Assembly (NCBI GenBank): GCA_020161395.1
Contig: JAIUOE010000002.1
Coordinates: 496,001-560,000 of the forward strand
Length of the DNA: 64,000 bases
Direction: 5' to 3'
DNA from: Bacteroidota bacterium
GTDB taxonomy: Bacteria; Bacteroidota; Ignavibacteria; Ignavibacteriales; Ignavibacteriaceae
Below, piece by piece: positions 17,698 through 27,306 of the stretch. Made by a program: the position numbers and the translations under genes. Under the pieces are notes generated by a model that was not told the origin of the DNA, did not search any database, and saw nothing but the letters and a program-made list of their open reading frames with translations. Numbering within the stretch: the first letter of the stretch is position 1; every line of letters starts with the position of its first letter.

Positions 17698-19488
17698 TTA
17701 TTTGACAATAATCCTGGTTTCAGACGGCAAATAATTCCATTGACCGTTCTCTTTTACCAAAATCCTCCTTACATACTCCCCTTTTGCAAGATTCCTGAAG
17801 GGAATTAACGCAAAGAAACCCGGAGCCGTATCTTTTTTGCTGTTCCTTTCTGAGCACTCATAATATTCGGAAAACCCGCCATTTTTTAACTCAACAAGAA
17901 CTTCCGTGTTCACAACATTTTCCCCGCCGGAAATTTTTCCTTGGAACATGTTGTAGAACTGCGTTGTATAGTCATAGTCATATTCGGCTGTCAGGCTTGT
18001 TTTGCCGGTGGAAGTCCCGGGTGAAGCAACAACACTGGAAATTATCCCATCCAGTTTCTCATACGGGAAGACTGGATAGTTGTTGAAAGGAGTTATCCCA
18101 ATCCTTGCCATCACCGCCGGATACTTTGAAAATTCGGTCGAGTCGGGATACACTGACAACAGCAATTCTCTGTTACCCGACATTTTGTAATATTCGGAAA
18201 GTGCAGGAAGTGTAGTCCTTTCATAATACAAAAATCTCCAGCTCGCAGAAAATGAATTTATCGCACCTGCAAGCATCACAAGCACCACCACGATAGTCAG
18301 TTTGTTTTTTTGATTTGAGATAAACCCAAAGAACCGTGATACGGTCTTCTCACCAAACCTGTCTGAATTTAATATGATCAGGAAAAGTGAAAGATTCGCA
18401 ACCCAAAACAGTGCTGAAAATGAAGCATACCTTGAAGAAACCGATGTCTCCAGACCAAAACCAATCCTGCCGAACGCAATAACAGCCCCTGAGAGAAGTA
18501 CCCACAGTGAAAGGGCAAAAAGGAAAAGGAGTCCGCCACCGGCGGATTTTCTGTGGCGAAACAACTTTACAGCATTGAAAAGGAAAATGAGGAGACCTGC
18601 AAAACCGGCACCCAGTGACAGACCTGCCAAAATCTTATTCGCGTAAAACGGATAAACTATAACCTGACCAATGAAAAAAAGAAAGAACACCGGCAATTTT
18701 GCAAGATTTGGCAATAAGTTTGCCATCATTGAATTGCCGCTCTCTCCCCGGGAGAAAGTTGTAAAGAAAAGAAGTACGATAATTGCCATTCCTGCCAGAT
18801 AAATAATTATTTTTTTCTTCCTGTCTTCTTTTTCCGATGCATCAAAAAAGAGCAGAAACCCGTTCACCACCAGACCAATGATACCGTTTCCAAATGAAAA
18901 GGTCGATATTCCTGCAAAAATCAGGGATAAAACTGTGTTTGAAGTGGAAGACTTTCTTACAAAAAGAAAATATGACGACCAGATAAAAAACACGATACAC
19001 ATGATCAGTTGTATCTGCCAGAATCTTAGGAAGTTTTCCCATTGCAGCAATGAGAAAAAAAGAAAGGAGCCTGCTGTAATCGCAATTTGACCAAGCCTGT
19101 TATGTGATTCCTCCTGAATCTGCACTTTCCATATCAAGCGATACCCTGTGAAAGCAAAGACGATTGTCAAAACCAGCAGTGGCAAAACCTGAAAATTAAA
19201 AATGGTGAGCATGCCGACCATTACCAATTTTGGGAAAAGAATCTGATGATCGTTGTGCGGTTTCAGCCAGTCACTCAAACCGGCATTTCCTGATGCAAGT
19301 TTCTCCCAAAAAGGTACCAGTGCCAGCTCGTCCCAAACAAAAAAATCGACATGGTACGAGATCACGAATGTGAAAAGCACAATCAGTGGTATCATGGCAG
19401 TTAAAAAACTTACCTGCTTCTGCCGGTTTGTTGTGCTCCCCTCCATTTTCTTGAAGAGGAATTGAATCAATTTACCTGATGAGTTCAT
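17698..19488 (-). CDS. Multi-pass membrane protein, possibly GT-C-like
   Basis: The 596 residues hold about ten hydrophobic segments up to residue ~430, then a soluble C-terminal domain of ~170 residues. The first extracytoplasmic loop contains DELALVPFWEKL and a His-rich PHNDHQILFPKL, reminiscent of the acidic and His motifs in the first loop of GT-C glycosyltransferases. I know of no functional assignment. It converges on the sugar cassette and starts 26 bp after the FAH-family stop. A role in surface glycan assembly is an inference from context. Confidence 0.78.
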   Translation of the reverse strand: MNSSGKLIQFLFKKMEGSTTNRQKQVSFLTAMIPLIVLFTFVISYHVDFFVWDELALVPFWEKLASGNAGLSDWLKPHNDHQILFPKLVMVGMLTIFNFQVLPLLVLTIVFAFTGYRLIWKVQIQEESHNRLGQIAITAGSFLFFSLLQWENFLRFWQIQLIMCIVFFIWSSYFLFVRKSSTSNTVLSLIFAGISTFSFGNGIIGLVVNGFLLFFDASEKEDRKKKIIIYLAGMAIIVLLFFTTFSRGESGNSMMANLLPNLAKLPVFFLFFIGQVIVYPFYANKILAGLSLGAGFAGLLIFLFNAVKLFRHRKSAGGGLLFLFALSLWVLLSGAVIAFGRIGFGLETSVSSRYASFSALFWVANLSLFLIILNSDRFGEKTVSRFFGFISNQKNKLTIVVVLVMLAGAINSFSASWRFLYYERTTLPALSEYYKMSGNRELLLSVYPDSTEFSKYPAVMARIGITPFNNYPVFPYEKLDGIISSVVASPGTSTGKTSLTAEYDYDYTTQFYNMFQGKISGGENVVNTEVLVELKNGGFSEYYECSERNSKKDTAPGFFALIPFRNLAKGEYVRRILVKENGQWNYLPSETRIIVK

Positions 19489-19514
19489 AACAAATTAATT
19501 TTATGAAAAATTAC

Positions 19515-20171
19515 TTATTTAACCGTTGCCCTGACAACGGGAACACCTTCCACATATCCTTCAAGCACGGCACCGGAAGTTACTCTGCCGACACCTGCCG
19601 GTGTTCCGGTAAACACAAGATCACCCTTTTCGATTGTCATCATTTTTGAAATTTCAGACACTATTTCTACAGGTTTGAATATCATAAGATTCAATGGTGC
19701 ATTCTGTCTTAATTCACCGTTCACATGGAGCACTATCTTTGCATCCATTGACAGATCAAGATCTTCCTTAAGAATAAACCCGGATACAATCGCTGCATTG
19801 TCAAAACACTTTGCCTTCTCCCAAGGGTGTCCCTTCCCCTTTAGTATATTCTGTTGATCACGGAGTGTCATATCAAGACCGGTCGCATAGCCGATTATTG
19901 CCTCCTCAGCCTCAGCCGGTGAAACATTTTTGATATCCTTTCCAATAAGAAGTACCAGTTCAGTTTCATAATTCATATCATCCGAGTAGGGCGGCACTTC
20001 GATTTCCGCTCCCGACCAAGCAAGGTTCGATGAAGGCTTCATGAAAAAGAGGGGAAAATCAGGCACCTCATTTCCCAGCTCTTTTGCGTGTTCTTCATAA
20101 TTTCTTCCTACACACAGAACTTTACCCGGAAAAAAACTGCCTGCTTTTGTTTTTATTTCGATTGTTGACAT
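19515..20171 (-). CDS. Fumarylacetoacetate hydrolase (FAH) family protein
   Basis: The 218-residue protein is a single FAH fold of the YcgM/FAHD1 type, which hydrolyses acylpyruvates or decarboxylates oxaloacetate. Motifs are KVLCVGRNYEEHAKELGNE, the metal ligands in DDMNYETELVLLIGKDI (ExE), MTLRDQQNILKGKGHPWEKA and VFTGTPAGVG. Acylpyruvase, oxaloacetate decarboxylase and catabolic hydratase roles are all possible. It starts 8 bp after the DUF5686 gene, suggesting co-transcription without an obvious functional link. Confidence 0.92.
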   Translation of the reverse strand: MSTIEIKTKAGSFFPGKVLCVGRNYEEHAKELGNEVPDFPLFFMKPSSNLAWSGAEIEVPPYSDDMNYETELVLLIGKDIKNVSPAEAEEAIIGYATGLDMTLRDQQNILKGKGHPWEKAKCFDNAAIVSGFILKEDLDLSMDAKIVLHVNGELRQNAPLNLMIFKPVEIVSEISKMMTIEKGDLVFTGTPAGVGRVTSGAVLEGYVEGVPVVRATVK

Positions 20172-20179
20172 TTTGTATC

Positions 20180-22609
20180 CTATAAAATAATTACTGAGTT
20201 GATACCAACCCTGAACGACCGTTCTTGGGTATGATTCAGCCTGAAGCCAAAATCGAACCTGACGGGAAAGAGTTGATGAAATATTCCAAATCCAACCTCG
20301 TACAAAGGTGAGGTGAGTTTTTTAAAGCCCCCGGGCATAAGAGCGGCGGACTGACTGTTATACTCAATCATGCCCGCATTCAAAAATGCTGTAAACTGCA
20401 AATTAAGCTTCTTCAAAAATGATATTCCGGTCAGTCTGAGAGGCAAATCCGACAGATTTTGATCGATAAAAACTGTCCAGCCTCTGTCACCGATATACTC
20501 ACCAAGGTCGAGAGTCCTGAATGTCTGATTCTGTGCTGTTGCATTGATATTGCCCGGAAGCGAGTTCAACATCTGCACGGGAATTCCACCATCTGTTGTG
20601 AAAGCGGACGCCCGGACGGTCATAGTGGTATTAAGTGAAGTACGCAAAAACATCCTGCCCCAAACAGAGTATTGTTTATACTCGATCCCCGAAGAGAGTT
20701 CCGCGGGCGCATATTTTATCCCGGCTCCCCCCGTGATATGGAAATTTCCCCAAAGCCGTCTTCTGTACATGCCATCTTCGATATATCTTCTGGAGTCAAA
20801 TCTTAGGCCGGCAGAAATTTCATTCAACCTCATTTCCGTAACGGGCAGGTTAGCCCTGTAGAGTTTATCACCGTTGAAAATTGATGCATTTGAATTAACG
20901 ATACCGGAATTATCGGTTCTGTTCAGAAAACCAAGATCGATATTCAATTCCGGAAGTATCTCACCCGAATAATCAAATTCGAATCCTTTTGAATAATAAT
21001 AATCGTTAAAATCGTACTTCGAGAGAAGTGTACTCACCGAAGTGAAAATTTTCCCGTAGTCATTGTTACTTCTGAAAAGAGTGTTCAATTTGTTGAACGC
21101 CTCAAAATTAAATCGATGAGTTCTGTAATCACCAAGAAGCCATGTAACATTCAATCTCTGTTTGAATTTTTCATCATTGATACCGTAGCCAAGATTAAGC
21201 TCAGCCGTAAGTCTGCTGTCGAACATATTCGCAGCCGTTACTCTGAAATCCACAGTATGCCCTTCCACCGGATTAAAATGATACATCGCAAGTGGTGCAC
21301 TGACAGAGAAATTATCATTAAACTGAAATCTCTCCGAAAGGAGTGAGAAGTTGTCCCAAAAACCTGTCGGCTGGTTTTGCAGTGAATCTATTCTCCGGTA
21401 GGCGCTTATTTCCTCCTGAGTGTTCGGAATCCCCTGATAAATACTCCAGAAAGAGGAGTCTTTTTTGTCGGCATCGGGTACAACGGTAATAAGAGCCTTG
21501 TCAAACAGATCATCGCTGAGGGGTAAATTAATCTCATAATTGGTAAGTGAAGTGTTGAGATCGAATCCGGCTCTCAGGAGACCAAGATAATTTACTTTTG
21601 CATTTATCCTGTAATCGGACGGCATAAAAATCTGCTCTGAACCATACTCAAAATACTGTTGATAGAAATTAAGAGTATCAAAAAAATTTGCTACCGTCCC
21701 CGTCCTGTTGGCTGTAAGTTCGACTTTTATCAGGTCGAATGACTTGTCCAGAATATACAGATTGCCGATAAACCCGGGATCGGCTGGGTCGTCAGGTTCG
21801 ATATGTATCTTGAAAACATTTTTGTGGTCGATGGAGAGTGTATCTTTTATGTAATAATAGTAGTGTTTTGTCGCATTGTCGGCGATGGGACCGATAAAAT
21901 TATTATTGCCAAAAAAGATAATCTGATCCTCATAGAAATTGGCGATAAATCTCCCGCCTGTAAGTATGTTCGCGAAAGGCGGAATATTGGCAGACTGCCT
22001 TCTCCCGAGAATTATCTCCTTGTAACTCGAGGGAGCTTTAAAGTATGATTCAGAAACATTTTCAATAATTCCGCTGATCTTCAAAGCGGATGTGTCGGAG
22101 GCAGTTCCCAGAGAGAGTGCTGTGCCTGCACGATTGCCCGATACATTTATGTCCTCGGTTGTTTTAACCGATACTTTAGTGTAAGCTGAAAACTTATAGC
22201 TCTTCAGGAACTCCTTTCTCTTGTTTTTCCTCTCAATTGCCTGTCTTATTATACCAAACGCTGGATTCTCGCCGGGAAAAACGGTTATTTCCTTAAGTTC
22301 GACAAGCGAACTCTCAAGAGCAAAATTGATATTTGAAAGATTACCAGTCGCATCCACCTCTATTGTCTGAGTAAGGTAACCCACAAACGAGGCGGCAATT
22401 TTATATTTCCCCTTTTTTATCAGGAGCTCATATATGCCATCCTTGTTCGAGGTTGCTCCTTCCTTTGAGCCCAAAACCCTGATGGTTGCGAATGAGAGCG
22501 GATCGCCTGTCTTTGCGTCAACTATTGTTCCTTTGACCGAGACAGACTGAGGAAAAATAAACGATACCAATCCAAGGAATAAAAAAATAAAAAATCCGGT
22601 TCTGATCAT
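20180..22609 (-). CDS. DUF5686 outer membrane protein with carboxypeptidase-regulatory-like domain
   Basis: The 809-residue protein has a signal peptide (MIRTGFFIFLFLGLVSFIFPQ). An N-terminal carboxypeptidase-regulatory-like Ig domain follows (SVKGTIVDAKTGDPLSFATIRVLG to about residue 105). The DUF5686 body begins near NPAFGIIRQAIERKNKRKEF. The C-terminal half is rich in alternating beta-strands, and the protein ends SVIIL, consistent with an outer-membrane barrel. The family is common in Bacteroidota and its function is unknown. It sits between an O-antigen-ligase-like gene (6 bp upstream) and the FAH gene, in one probable transcript. Confidence 0.88.
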   Translation of the reverse strand: MIRTGFFIFLFLGLVSFIFPQSVSVKGTIVDAKTGDPLSFATIRVLGSKEGATSNKDGIYELLIKKGKYKIAASFVGYLTQTIEVDATGNLSNINFALESSLVELKEITVFPGENPAFGIIRQAIERKNKRKEFLKSYKFSAYTKVSVKTTEDINVSGNRAGTALSLGTASDTSALKISGIIENVSESYFKAPSSYKEIILGRRQSANIPPFANILTGGRFIANFYEDQIIFFGNNNFIGPIADNATKHYYYYIKDTLSIDHKNVFKIHIEPDDPADPGFIGNLYILDKSFDLIKVELTANRTGTVANFFDTLNFYQQYFEYGSEQIFMPSDYRINAKVNYLGLLRAGFDLNTSLTNYEINLPLSDDLFDKALITVVPDADKKDSSFWSIYQGIPNTQEEISAYRRIDSLQNQPTGFWDNFSLLSERFQFNDNFSVSAPLAMYHFNPVEGHTVDFRVTAANMFDSRLTAELNLGYGINDEKFKQRLNVTWLLGDYRTHRFNFEAFNKLNTLFRSNNDYGKIFTSVSTLLSKYDFNDYYYSKGFEFDYSGEILPELNIDLGFLNRTDNSGIVNSNASIFNGDKLYRANLPVTEMRLNEISAGLRFDSRRYIEDGMYRRRLWGNFHITGGAGIKYAPAELSSGIEYKQYSVWGRMFLRTSLNTTMTVRASAFTTDGGIPVQMLNSLPGNINATAQNQTFRTLDLGEYIGDRGWTVFIDQNLSDLPLRLTGISFLKKLNLQFTAFLNAGMIEYNSQSAALMPGGFKKLTSPLYEVGFGIFHQLFPVRFDFGFRLNHTQERSFRVGINSVIIL

Positions 22610-22615
22610 CTGATT

Positions 22616-24661
22616 CTACTCTTGTTCATCATTTTTTATTAAAATCTTTTTTACTGCAAGTACGAGTCCGGTCGAAAACCAAACCATTGTGATTATTTCA
22701 TGGTCGCCAAAATTAAACTCTGTCAGTCCTGCACCAAGAAAAGCTGCTATACATGCAAGACTTCCCATCACAACCGCACGCTCAAAGGTTTTCAATTCTG
22801 TCTCGTTATACACTCTGTACCCGTACCTGATTATCACAAAGAACAAAATTATCAGAGAAATTATTCCAAATCCGCCAAGTGTGGCAAGGATATGGAAAAA
22901 GTTATTGTGGAGGTGGCCCTTTATCTCTTTTTCATGAGGCCGGTTATATTGTTTAAATATTTTGGCAAGGTCTATATCCCCTACACCAAAAAACGGGTGG
23001 TCTTTAAAAATCTCCCAGCCGATCCGCCACATCGAGAGACGGTTTCTGTTGGACTCTCCCGTCAAGTCAAAGAAACTCAGAATTCTGCTCTTTTTGATAT
23101 CGGTCATGCAGATATATTTTTCTGATGCCGAGAGCGAATATGGATAAAACCCTGTGTACGCAAGTTTCCTCAGAAAAACAGTCGTGTCACCGGAGAGACT
23201 TACATTATAAAGATTCTTGTCGTTACCGACAATATAAACTGAATCAGTCCCCGTTGCTACCGTTGACCACGATATTCCTTTACAATCTGTATTTGGCGGC
23301 AGATACTTTATATCCCCCGTTTCGGGATCTGCAAGATGAAATCCCTTTTCGAAATAGTAGAGAGGTTTGCCTTTTATATAGCCGACAAAATTTGTCCCTG
23401 ATGGAATTTTTTTGGCATACTTGACTGTGTCATACGGCATGCCGTTACTGTCGAGTTTTATTGTTGTGTGAGAATAATCGGAGTAGATCAGGTTTATACT
23501 GTTCGAATCCGCAACTATACTGATACCTCCCGCAAACCGGGGAAACCGCAGAGGTTTACCTGTATCTTTTGGTGTTTTATAAACCGAGATGCCGCTGTCA
23601 CCTTCGAAGGTGTAAAGCATTCCTTTGTTTGTGGCAAGTCGTCCAAGGTTACCCGGGGAAATGAATTCTTTTTCGATTTTGAAAGTTGTCCCTTCTTTTT
23701 GCAAAAGCAAAATCCGGTAATCACTTAGAAATGCAGCGAATTTATCTCCCCATTTTACTATTTCATAAACAGGACCGGGGGTTTCGAGTTGAGACACAAG
23801 AGAATCTTTTTTATAGACCTTTAGACCATCCATGTAGTCGGATACCACAAGTTCATCACCGATTGGTTGAACCTTATATGCCAGACCCGAAGTATTAAAC
23901 TGAGTTATTTTTTCCCCCTCAAGATCAAAAATATAGACTCTCGATTCATTCTTAGCCAAAAACAACAGGATTATGAAAGAAACAACTCCCAAAGCAATTA
24001 TGATATAATTCCTGTTGAGAAAGAGCATTACTAAAAGTCCGAGACCCAACCCTATCCAGGCTGTTCTCTTAAAAGTGGCAAGAAGTGAAGCAAATGAGAT
24101 AAGGGAAAGGATCAACCATCCCGCCTTCCACTTCACTCTTTTTTCATTTAAAAACAATGAAAACAAAAAGAGTGCGGTGAATGAGGTCAGTTCACCTGTT
24201 GTTATCGGGTGCAACAGCACACTGGGTCCTTCGGAAGTATATTTATATAAATCCCTGATAAAATACTCGATCGAAAATCCGATATACAATAAATCGGATC
24301 CCAGGGCAAAAATGAGATAAGTGTAGAAAAATATCCTCAGTTGTCTGGCATCGCCGATTCCCGCGGCAATTGTATACATTATCGGAAGAAGAATCACCCT
24401 TTTAAAACCAAATTCAAGTGCTTGTGCCTTGTTTTCGGTGAAAATGAATGAGAAAACCTCTGCAGCCACAAAGAGGAGAAGCCAGGGCTCAAATCCAACC
24501 TTCTTAAAGAGAGAATTATCCCCTCTGAAGTATGCTGTCGCAAGCAGTACCAGCGCAATGTAATATCCCAACTGGTTGAAGAAGAGGGCATTCGTCAGCG
24601 TGCCTGCAAACATCAGAAGGGAAAAAAAAGCTGTCTTTTTGAGTGTTGAGTTAAGCGGCAT
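22616..24661 (-). CDS. O-antigen-ligase/Wzy-like membrane protein with a ~300-residue insert
   Basis: The N-terminal ~235 residues contain eight to nine hydrophobic segments typical of the Wzy_C/WaaL family. The family signature resumes near residue 540 with RLSMWRIGWEIFKDHPFFGVGD and GHLHNNFFHILATLGGFG (the conserved HxHN), then further membrane segments. Between them, at about residues 240-538, is a beta-rich, repetitive segment (such as RVYIFDLEG, GLKVYKKD, GISVYKTPKD, NLYNVSLSG) that looks like a seven-bladed propeller placed in the large periplasmic loop. WaaL enzymes join O-polysaccharide to lipid A core; relatives also polymerise or glycosylate proteins. The start is the ATG at 24659-24661; a TTG one codon upstream is possible. 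Confidence 0.85.
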   Translation of the reverse strand: MPLNSTLKKTAFFSLLMFAGTLTNALFFNQLGYYIALVLLATAYFRGDNSLFKKVGFEPWLLLFVAAEVFSFIFTENKAQALEFGFKRVILLPIMYTIAAGIGDARQLRIFFYTYLIFALGSDLLYIGFSIEYFIRDLYKYTSEGPSVLLHPITTGELTSFTALFLFSLFLNEKRVKWKAGWLILSLISFASLLATFKRTAWIGLGLGLLVMLFLNRNYIIIALGVVSFIILLFLAKNESRVYIFDLEGEKITQFNTSGLAYKVQPIGDELVVSDYMDGLKVYKKDSLVSQLETPGPVYEIVKWGDKFAAFLSDYRILLLQKEGTTFKIEKEFISPGNLGRLATNKGMLYTFEGDSGISVYKTPKDTGKPLRFPRFAGGISIVADSNSINLIYSDYSHTTIKLDSNGMPYDTVKYAKKIPSGTNFVGYIKGKPLYYFEKGFHLADPETGDIKYLPPNTDCKGISWSTVATGTDSVYIVGNDKNLYNVSLSGDTTVFLRKLAYTGFYPYSLSASEKYICMTDIKKSRILSFFDLTGESNRNRLSMWRIGWEIFKDHPFFGVGDIDLAKIFKQYNRPHEKEIKGHLHNNFFHILATLGGFGIISLIILFFVIIRYGYRVYNETELKTFERAVVMGSLACIAAFLGAGLTEFNFGDHEIITMVWFSTGLVLAVKKILIKNDEQE

Positions 24662-24690
24662 CAAAAAATAATTAAAGGTTAAATAAAAGA

Positions 24691-24724
24691 AAACCTGAAT
24701 GCAAAAACTTTGTCATTCAGGTTT
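24691..24724 (-). terminator. Strong stem-loop terminator after the phosphatase gene
   Basis: A perfect 11-bp inverted repeat (AAACCTGAATG / CATTCAGGTTT) with a 12-base loop lies 30 bases beyond the phosphatase stop. It is followed on the minus strand by a T-rich tract (TTTTCTTTTATTT). It separates the phosphatase from the O-antigen-ligase-like gene. Confidence 0.87.
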
Positions 24725-24753
24725 CAAAATTACTTTAATAATTGCAATTTGGG

Positions 24754-26388
24754 TTACTTTTTAAAGACTCCCTCAATCACATTCCCAAAACTGCCGTTGG
24801 GAGCCATTATTTTAAGGAAGTTTGTAACTGTCGGAGCCACATCGGTGATCTCGACATATCCTCGGTGTTCCCCTTTATTGACACTCATTCCGTAAAAAAT
24901 TAGCGGGACATGGTTATCATATTCATAGGGCGCACCGTGCGATGTTCCCTTATTGTCGTGATGCAACCATCCGGGATTGAAAACCAGCCAGGCATCACCA
25001 CCTCTTTTTTTGTTGTACCCAAAGAACATCCTCTTCCTGAGAGGATCATTAGAATTGGTGCCGTTTTCCAATCCTGCCACCGGAAAAACATCCCTTATCT
25101 CCGGGAATTTCATAAGCTCGGGAGTGATGATTTTTGTCAACTCTTCTACAGTCGTCTTATATTTGGTTACAACTTTGTAATCAAAATAAATCTGGAAATT
25201 TTTAATTTCCAGGATAAATTTAGTCTCCGGATCGGGATTAAACTTTGAGGCGAGCACTTTTTCAGCAGCTTTTTGGTAAGCTGAAAGGTCGATCAATCCG
25301 CAGTCGATATGATTCTGTCTGACATAACCCGGCACTTCGGATCCCCCATGGTCCGCAGTCAGAAAAACCAGATAATCCCCTTTCGGGAACTGTTTTTTCA
25401 GGAATTCCAAAAATTCCTTGATTTCCTTATCAAGTTTCACATAACAGTCAGCAGTCTCAATTGCCTGGGGACCGTAACGGTGACCAATGTAATCGGGTGA
25501 AGAAAAACTAAGTGTAAGGATGTCGGTGTATTCACCCGCTCCCAGTTTTTCCTCCTTTATTGCTTCAATTGCAAACTCTTTTGTGAGTGTGCTTCCGTGG
25601 GGAGTTCCCTCTGCTGCACTGAAGTTCCCGAGTTTTAGTGTTATCGCAGGAATATCATGCGGGAAAACGGGTTTTTCCTCTCCCGGGAACAAACCTTCAA
25701 ACGGGGTGTCATCCTCGGAACACATTGTGTACCTCGTCAGCGGGTAGGTCGTCTCCCATTTGCTTTTCAAAAGTGTTTCGGGCCTTCTTTTTGCATTGAA
25801 ATCAGCTACCCACTTTGGCACCTCTTTCATATAATATGTACTGGATATCCAGTTACCAAGTATCTCATCAAACCAGTAAGCTGCATTTGCTGACTGCCCG
25901 GCAGGAAGGATCGAGCTTCGCTCTTTTATAGCTATTCCAATTGTCTTCGATTTGAATGAATTCGAAATCCTCATTTCATCAGCTATTGTATTCACAAGAA
26001 GTCGTCTTGGTGAGTACTTTCCCTGTTCCGGTGTACCACCAACGGCAGTCTCATTGTTATCCTCTGCACAATAAACAGACTTGCCTGTCTCCCGCTCATA
26101 CCAGTAATTGCCGATAATTCCGTGCATCCAGGGCGAGGTGCCCGTAAAGATTGATGCATGACCCGGTCCGGTGTAGGTGGGCATATAATTGTAATGTGTG
26201 TTGGAGCAACTGTATCCGTTTTTTACGAGTTCTTTGAATCCACCCTCGCCAAACAGATCCCAGAACCGGTACAAATAATCGTACCTCATCTGGTCAATCA
26301 CTATCCCGACTACAAGTTTCGGTCTCTCTGATTGCTGCGCATTTGCTGAGAAAACCAAGACCAATATAAATAAAGCTAATTTTTTCAT
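24754..26388 (-). CDS. PafA-like alkaline phosphatase, periplasmic
   Basis: The 544-residue protein begins with a signal peptide (MKKLALFILVLVFSANA). It is an alkaline-phosphatase superfamily phosphomonoesterase. The metal-binding Asp is in GIVIDQMRYDYL, and the Thr nucleophile is in YMPTYTGPGHASIFTG (about residue 72). The substrate Asn is in IIGNYWYER. Lys and Arg in IAIKERSSILPAG match the K-x-R pair of PafA enzymes of Bacteroidota. Metal ligands recur in LSFSSPDYIGHRYGP, FLTADHGGSEVPG and KGTSHGAPYEYD. It probably releases phosphate from organic esters. It is flanked by a terminator, so likely monocistronic. Confidence 0.92.
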   Translation of the reverse strand: MKKLALFILVLVFSANAQQSERPKLVVGIVIDQMRYDYLYRFWDLFGEGGFKELVKNGYSCSNTHYNYMPTYTGPGHASIFTGTSPWMHGIIGNYWYERETGKSVYCAEDNNETAVGGTPEQGKYSPRRLLVNTIADEMRISNSFKSKTIGIAIKERSSILPAGQSANAAYWFDEILGNWISSTYYMKEVPKWVADFNAKRRPETLLKSKWETTYPLTRYTMCSEDDTPFEGLFPGEEKPVFPHDIPAITLKLGNFSAAEGTPHGSTLTKEFAIEAIKEEKLGAGEYTDILTLSFSSPDYIGHRYGPQAIETADCYVKLDKEIKEFLEFLKKQFPKGDYLVFLTADHGGSEVPGYVRQNHIDCGLIDLSAYQKAAEKVLASKFNPDPETKFILEIKNFQIYFDYKVVTKYKTTVEELTKIITPELMKFPEIRDVFPVAGLENGTNSNDPLRKRMFFGYNKKRGGDAWLVFNPGWLHHDNKGTSHGAPYEYDNHVPLIFYGMSVNKGEHRGYVEITDVAPTVTNFLKIMAPNGSFGNVIEGVFKK

Positions 26389-26468
26389 CTCATTCCGTAT
26401 GTTTTATTTATCAAAATTGGCAAATCCCATTTAAATTTAATATTTTATACTAAAACTAATTAAATTTT

Positions 26469-27245
26469 ATGGCAAAAACTATGAAAAAATGGAGCCTTAA
26501 AGGCAAAAACGCTTTTATTACCGGTGGCAGCAAGGGAATCGGGCTTGCAGTCGTCGAGGAGTTCCTGACTCTGGGTGCAAATGTTCTCACTGTCGCCCGT
26601 AACGATGATGATTTAAACGCACTCAAAGCGGAACTGAAAACAGACAAACTTGAAACGATGGTTTGTGATATTTCTGTGAAGGAAGACCGGACAAAGGTAA
26701 TAAAATACCTCGGGGAAAAACTGGATTCATTGGACATCCTGGTTAATAACGCGGGTTCCAACATCCGTAAAAAAGTTCATGAGTATTCCGACGAGGAAAT
26801 TAAATATCTTTTTGAACTCAATTATTTCAGTTGTGTCGATTTCTGCAGAGGTCTTTTCCCGTTGTTCAGACTTTCGAAGTCTGCTTCCATTATCAACATC
26901 ACCTCGGTGGCGTCCTTTTTCGACGACTCCACAGGATTTCCATATGCATCCTCGAAATCCGCTGTAAATCAGTTTACCAAATCCCTTGCTTCCGAGTGGG
27001 GAAAACACAAAATCAGAGTGAATGCTGTGCTCCCCTGGTTTATTAAAACCCCGCTAACCGAGGGTTACCTGGCGAATGAAGAGAATTACAAAAAAATCAT
27101 TGAACGGACACCTCTGAACAGGGTCGGAAATGCTGATGAAGTCGCATCACTGGTTGCCTTCCTGTCGATGGATATTTCATCTTATATAACCGGTCAGACA
27201 ATCTTTGTGGACGGTGGGGTGAGCGGGAGTGTGTTTGGGAAGTAG
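26469..27245 (+). CDS. SDR-family oxidoreductase (tropinone-reductase-like)
   Basis: The 258-residue classical SDR uses NAD(P)H. It shows the cofactor motif [16 protein letters not shown] (TGxxxGIG), [13 protein letters not shown], and the catalytic Ser in NITSVASFF with YASSK (YxxxK). The C-terminal [14 protein letters not shown] is standard. The closest pattern is the tropinone reductase/3-ketoacyl-ACP reductase group, and the substrate is unknown. It is divergent from the phosphatase across an 80-bp gap. A second Met (residue 5) is a possible start. Confidence 0.92.
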   Translation: MAKTMKKWSLKGKNAFITGGSKGIGLAVVEEFLTLGANVLTVARNDDDLNALKAELKTDKLETMVCDISVKEDRTKVIKYLGEKLDSLDILVNNAGSNIRKKVHEYSDEEIKYLFELNYFSCVDFCRGLFPLFRLSKSASIINITSVASFFDDSTGFPYASSKSAVNQFTKSLASEWGKHKIRVNAVLPWFIKTPLTEGYLANEENYKKIIERTPLNRVGNADEVASLVAFLSMDISSYITGQTIFVDGGVSGSVFGK

Positions 27246-27267
27246 GTTTGGATAAAAACAAAAAAAA

Positions 27268-27300
27268 GAGGCTGTCAGATCTTAAAATCAAGACAGCCTC
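27268..27300 (-). terminator. Rho-independent terminator of the zinc-ribbon gene
   Basis: A perfect 9-bp inverted repeat (GAGGCTGTC / GACAGCCTC) lies 6 bases past the stop at 27307. On the minus strand it is followed by a run of seven T. It also sits behind the convergent SDR gene. Confidence 0.85.
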
Positions 27301-27306
27301 AAACAT

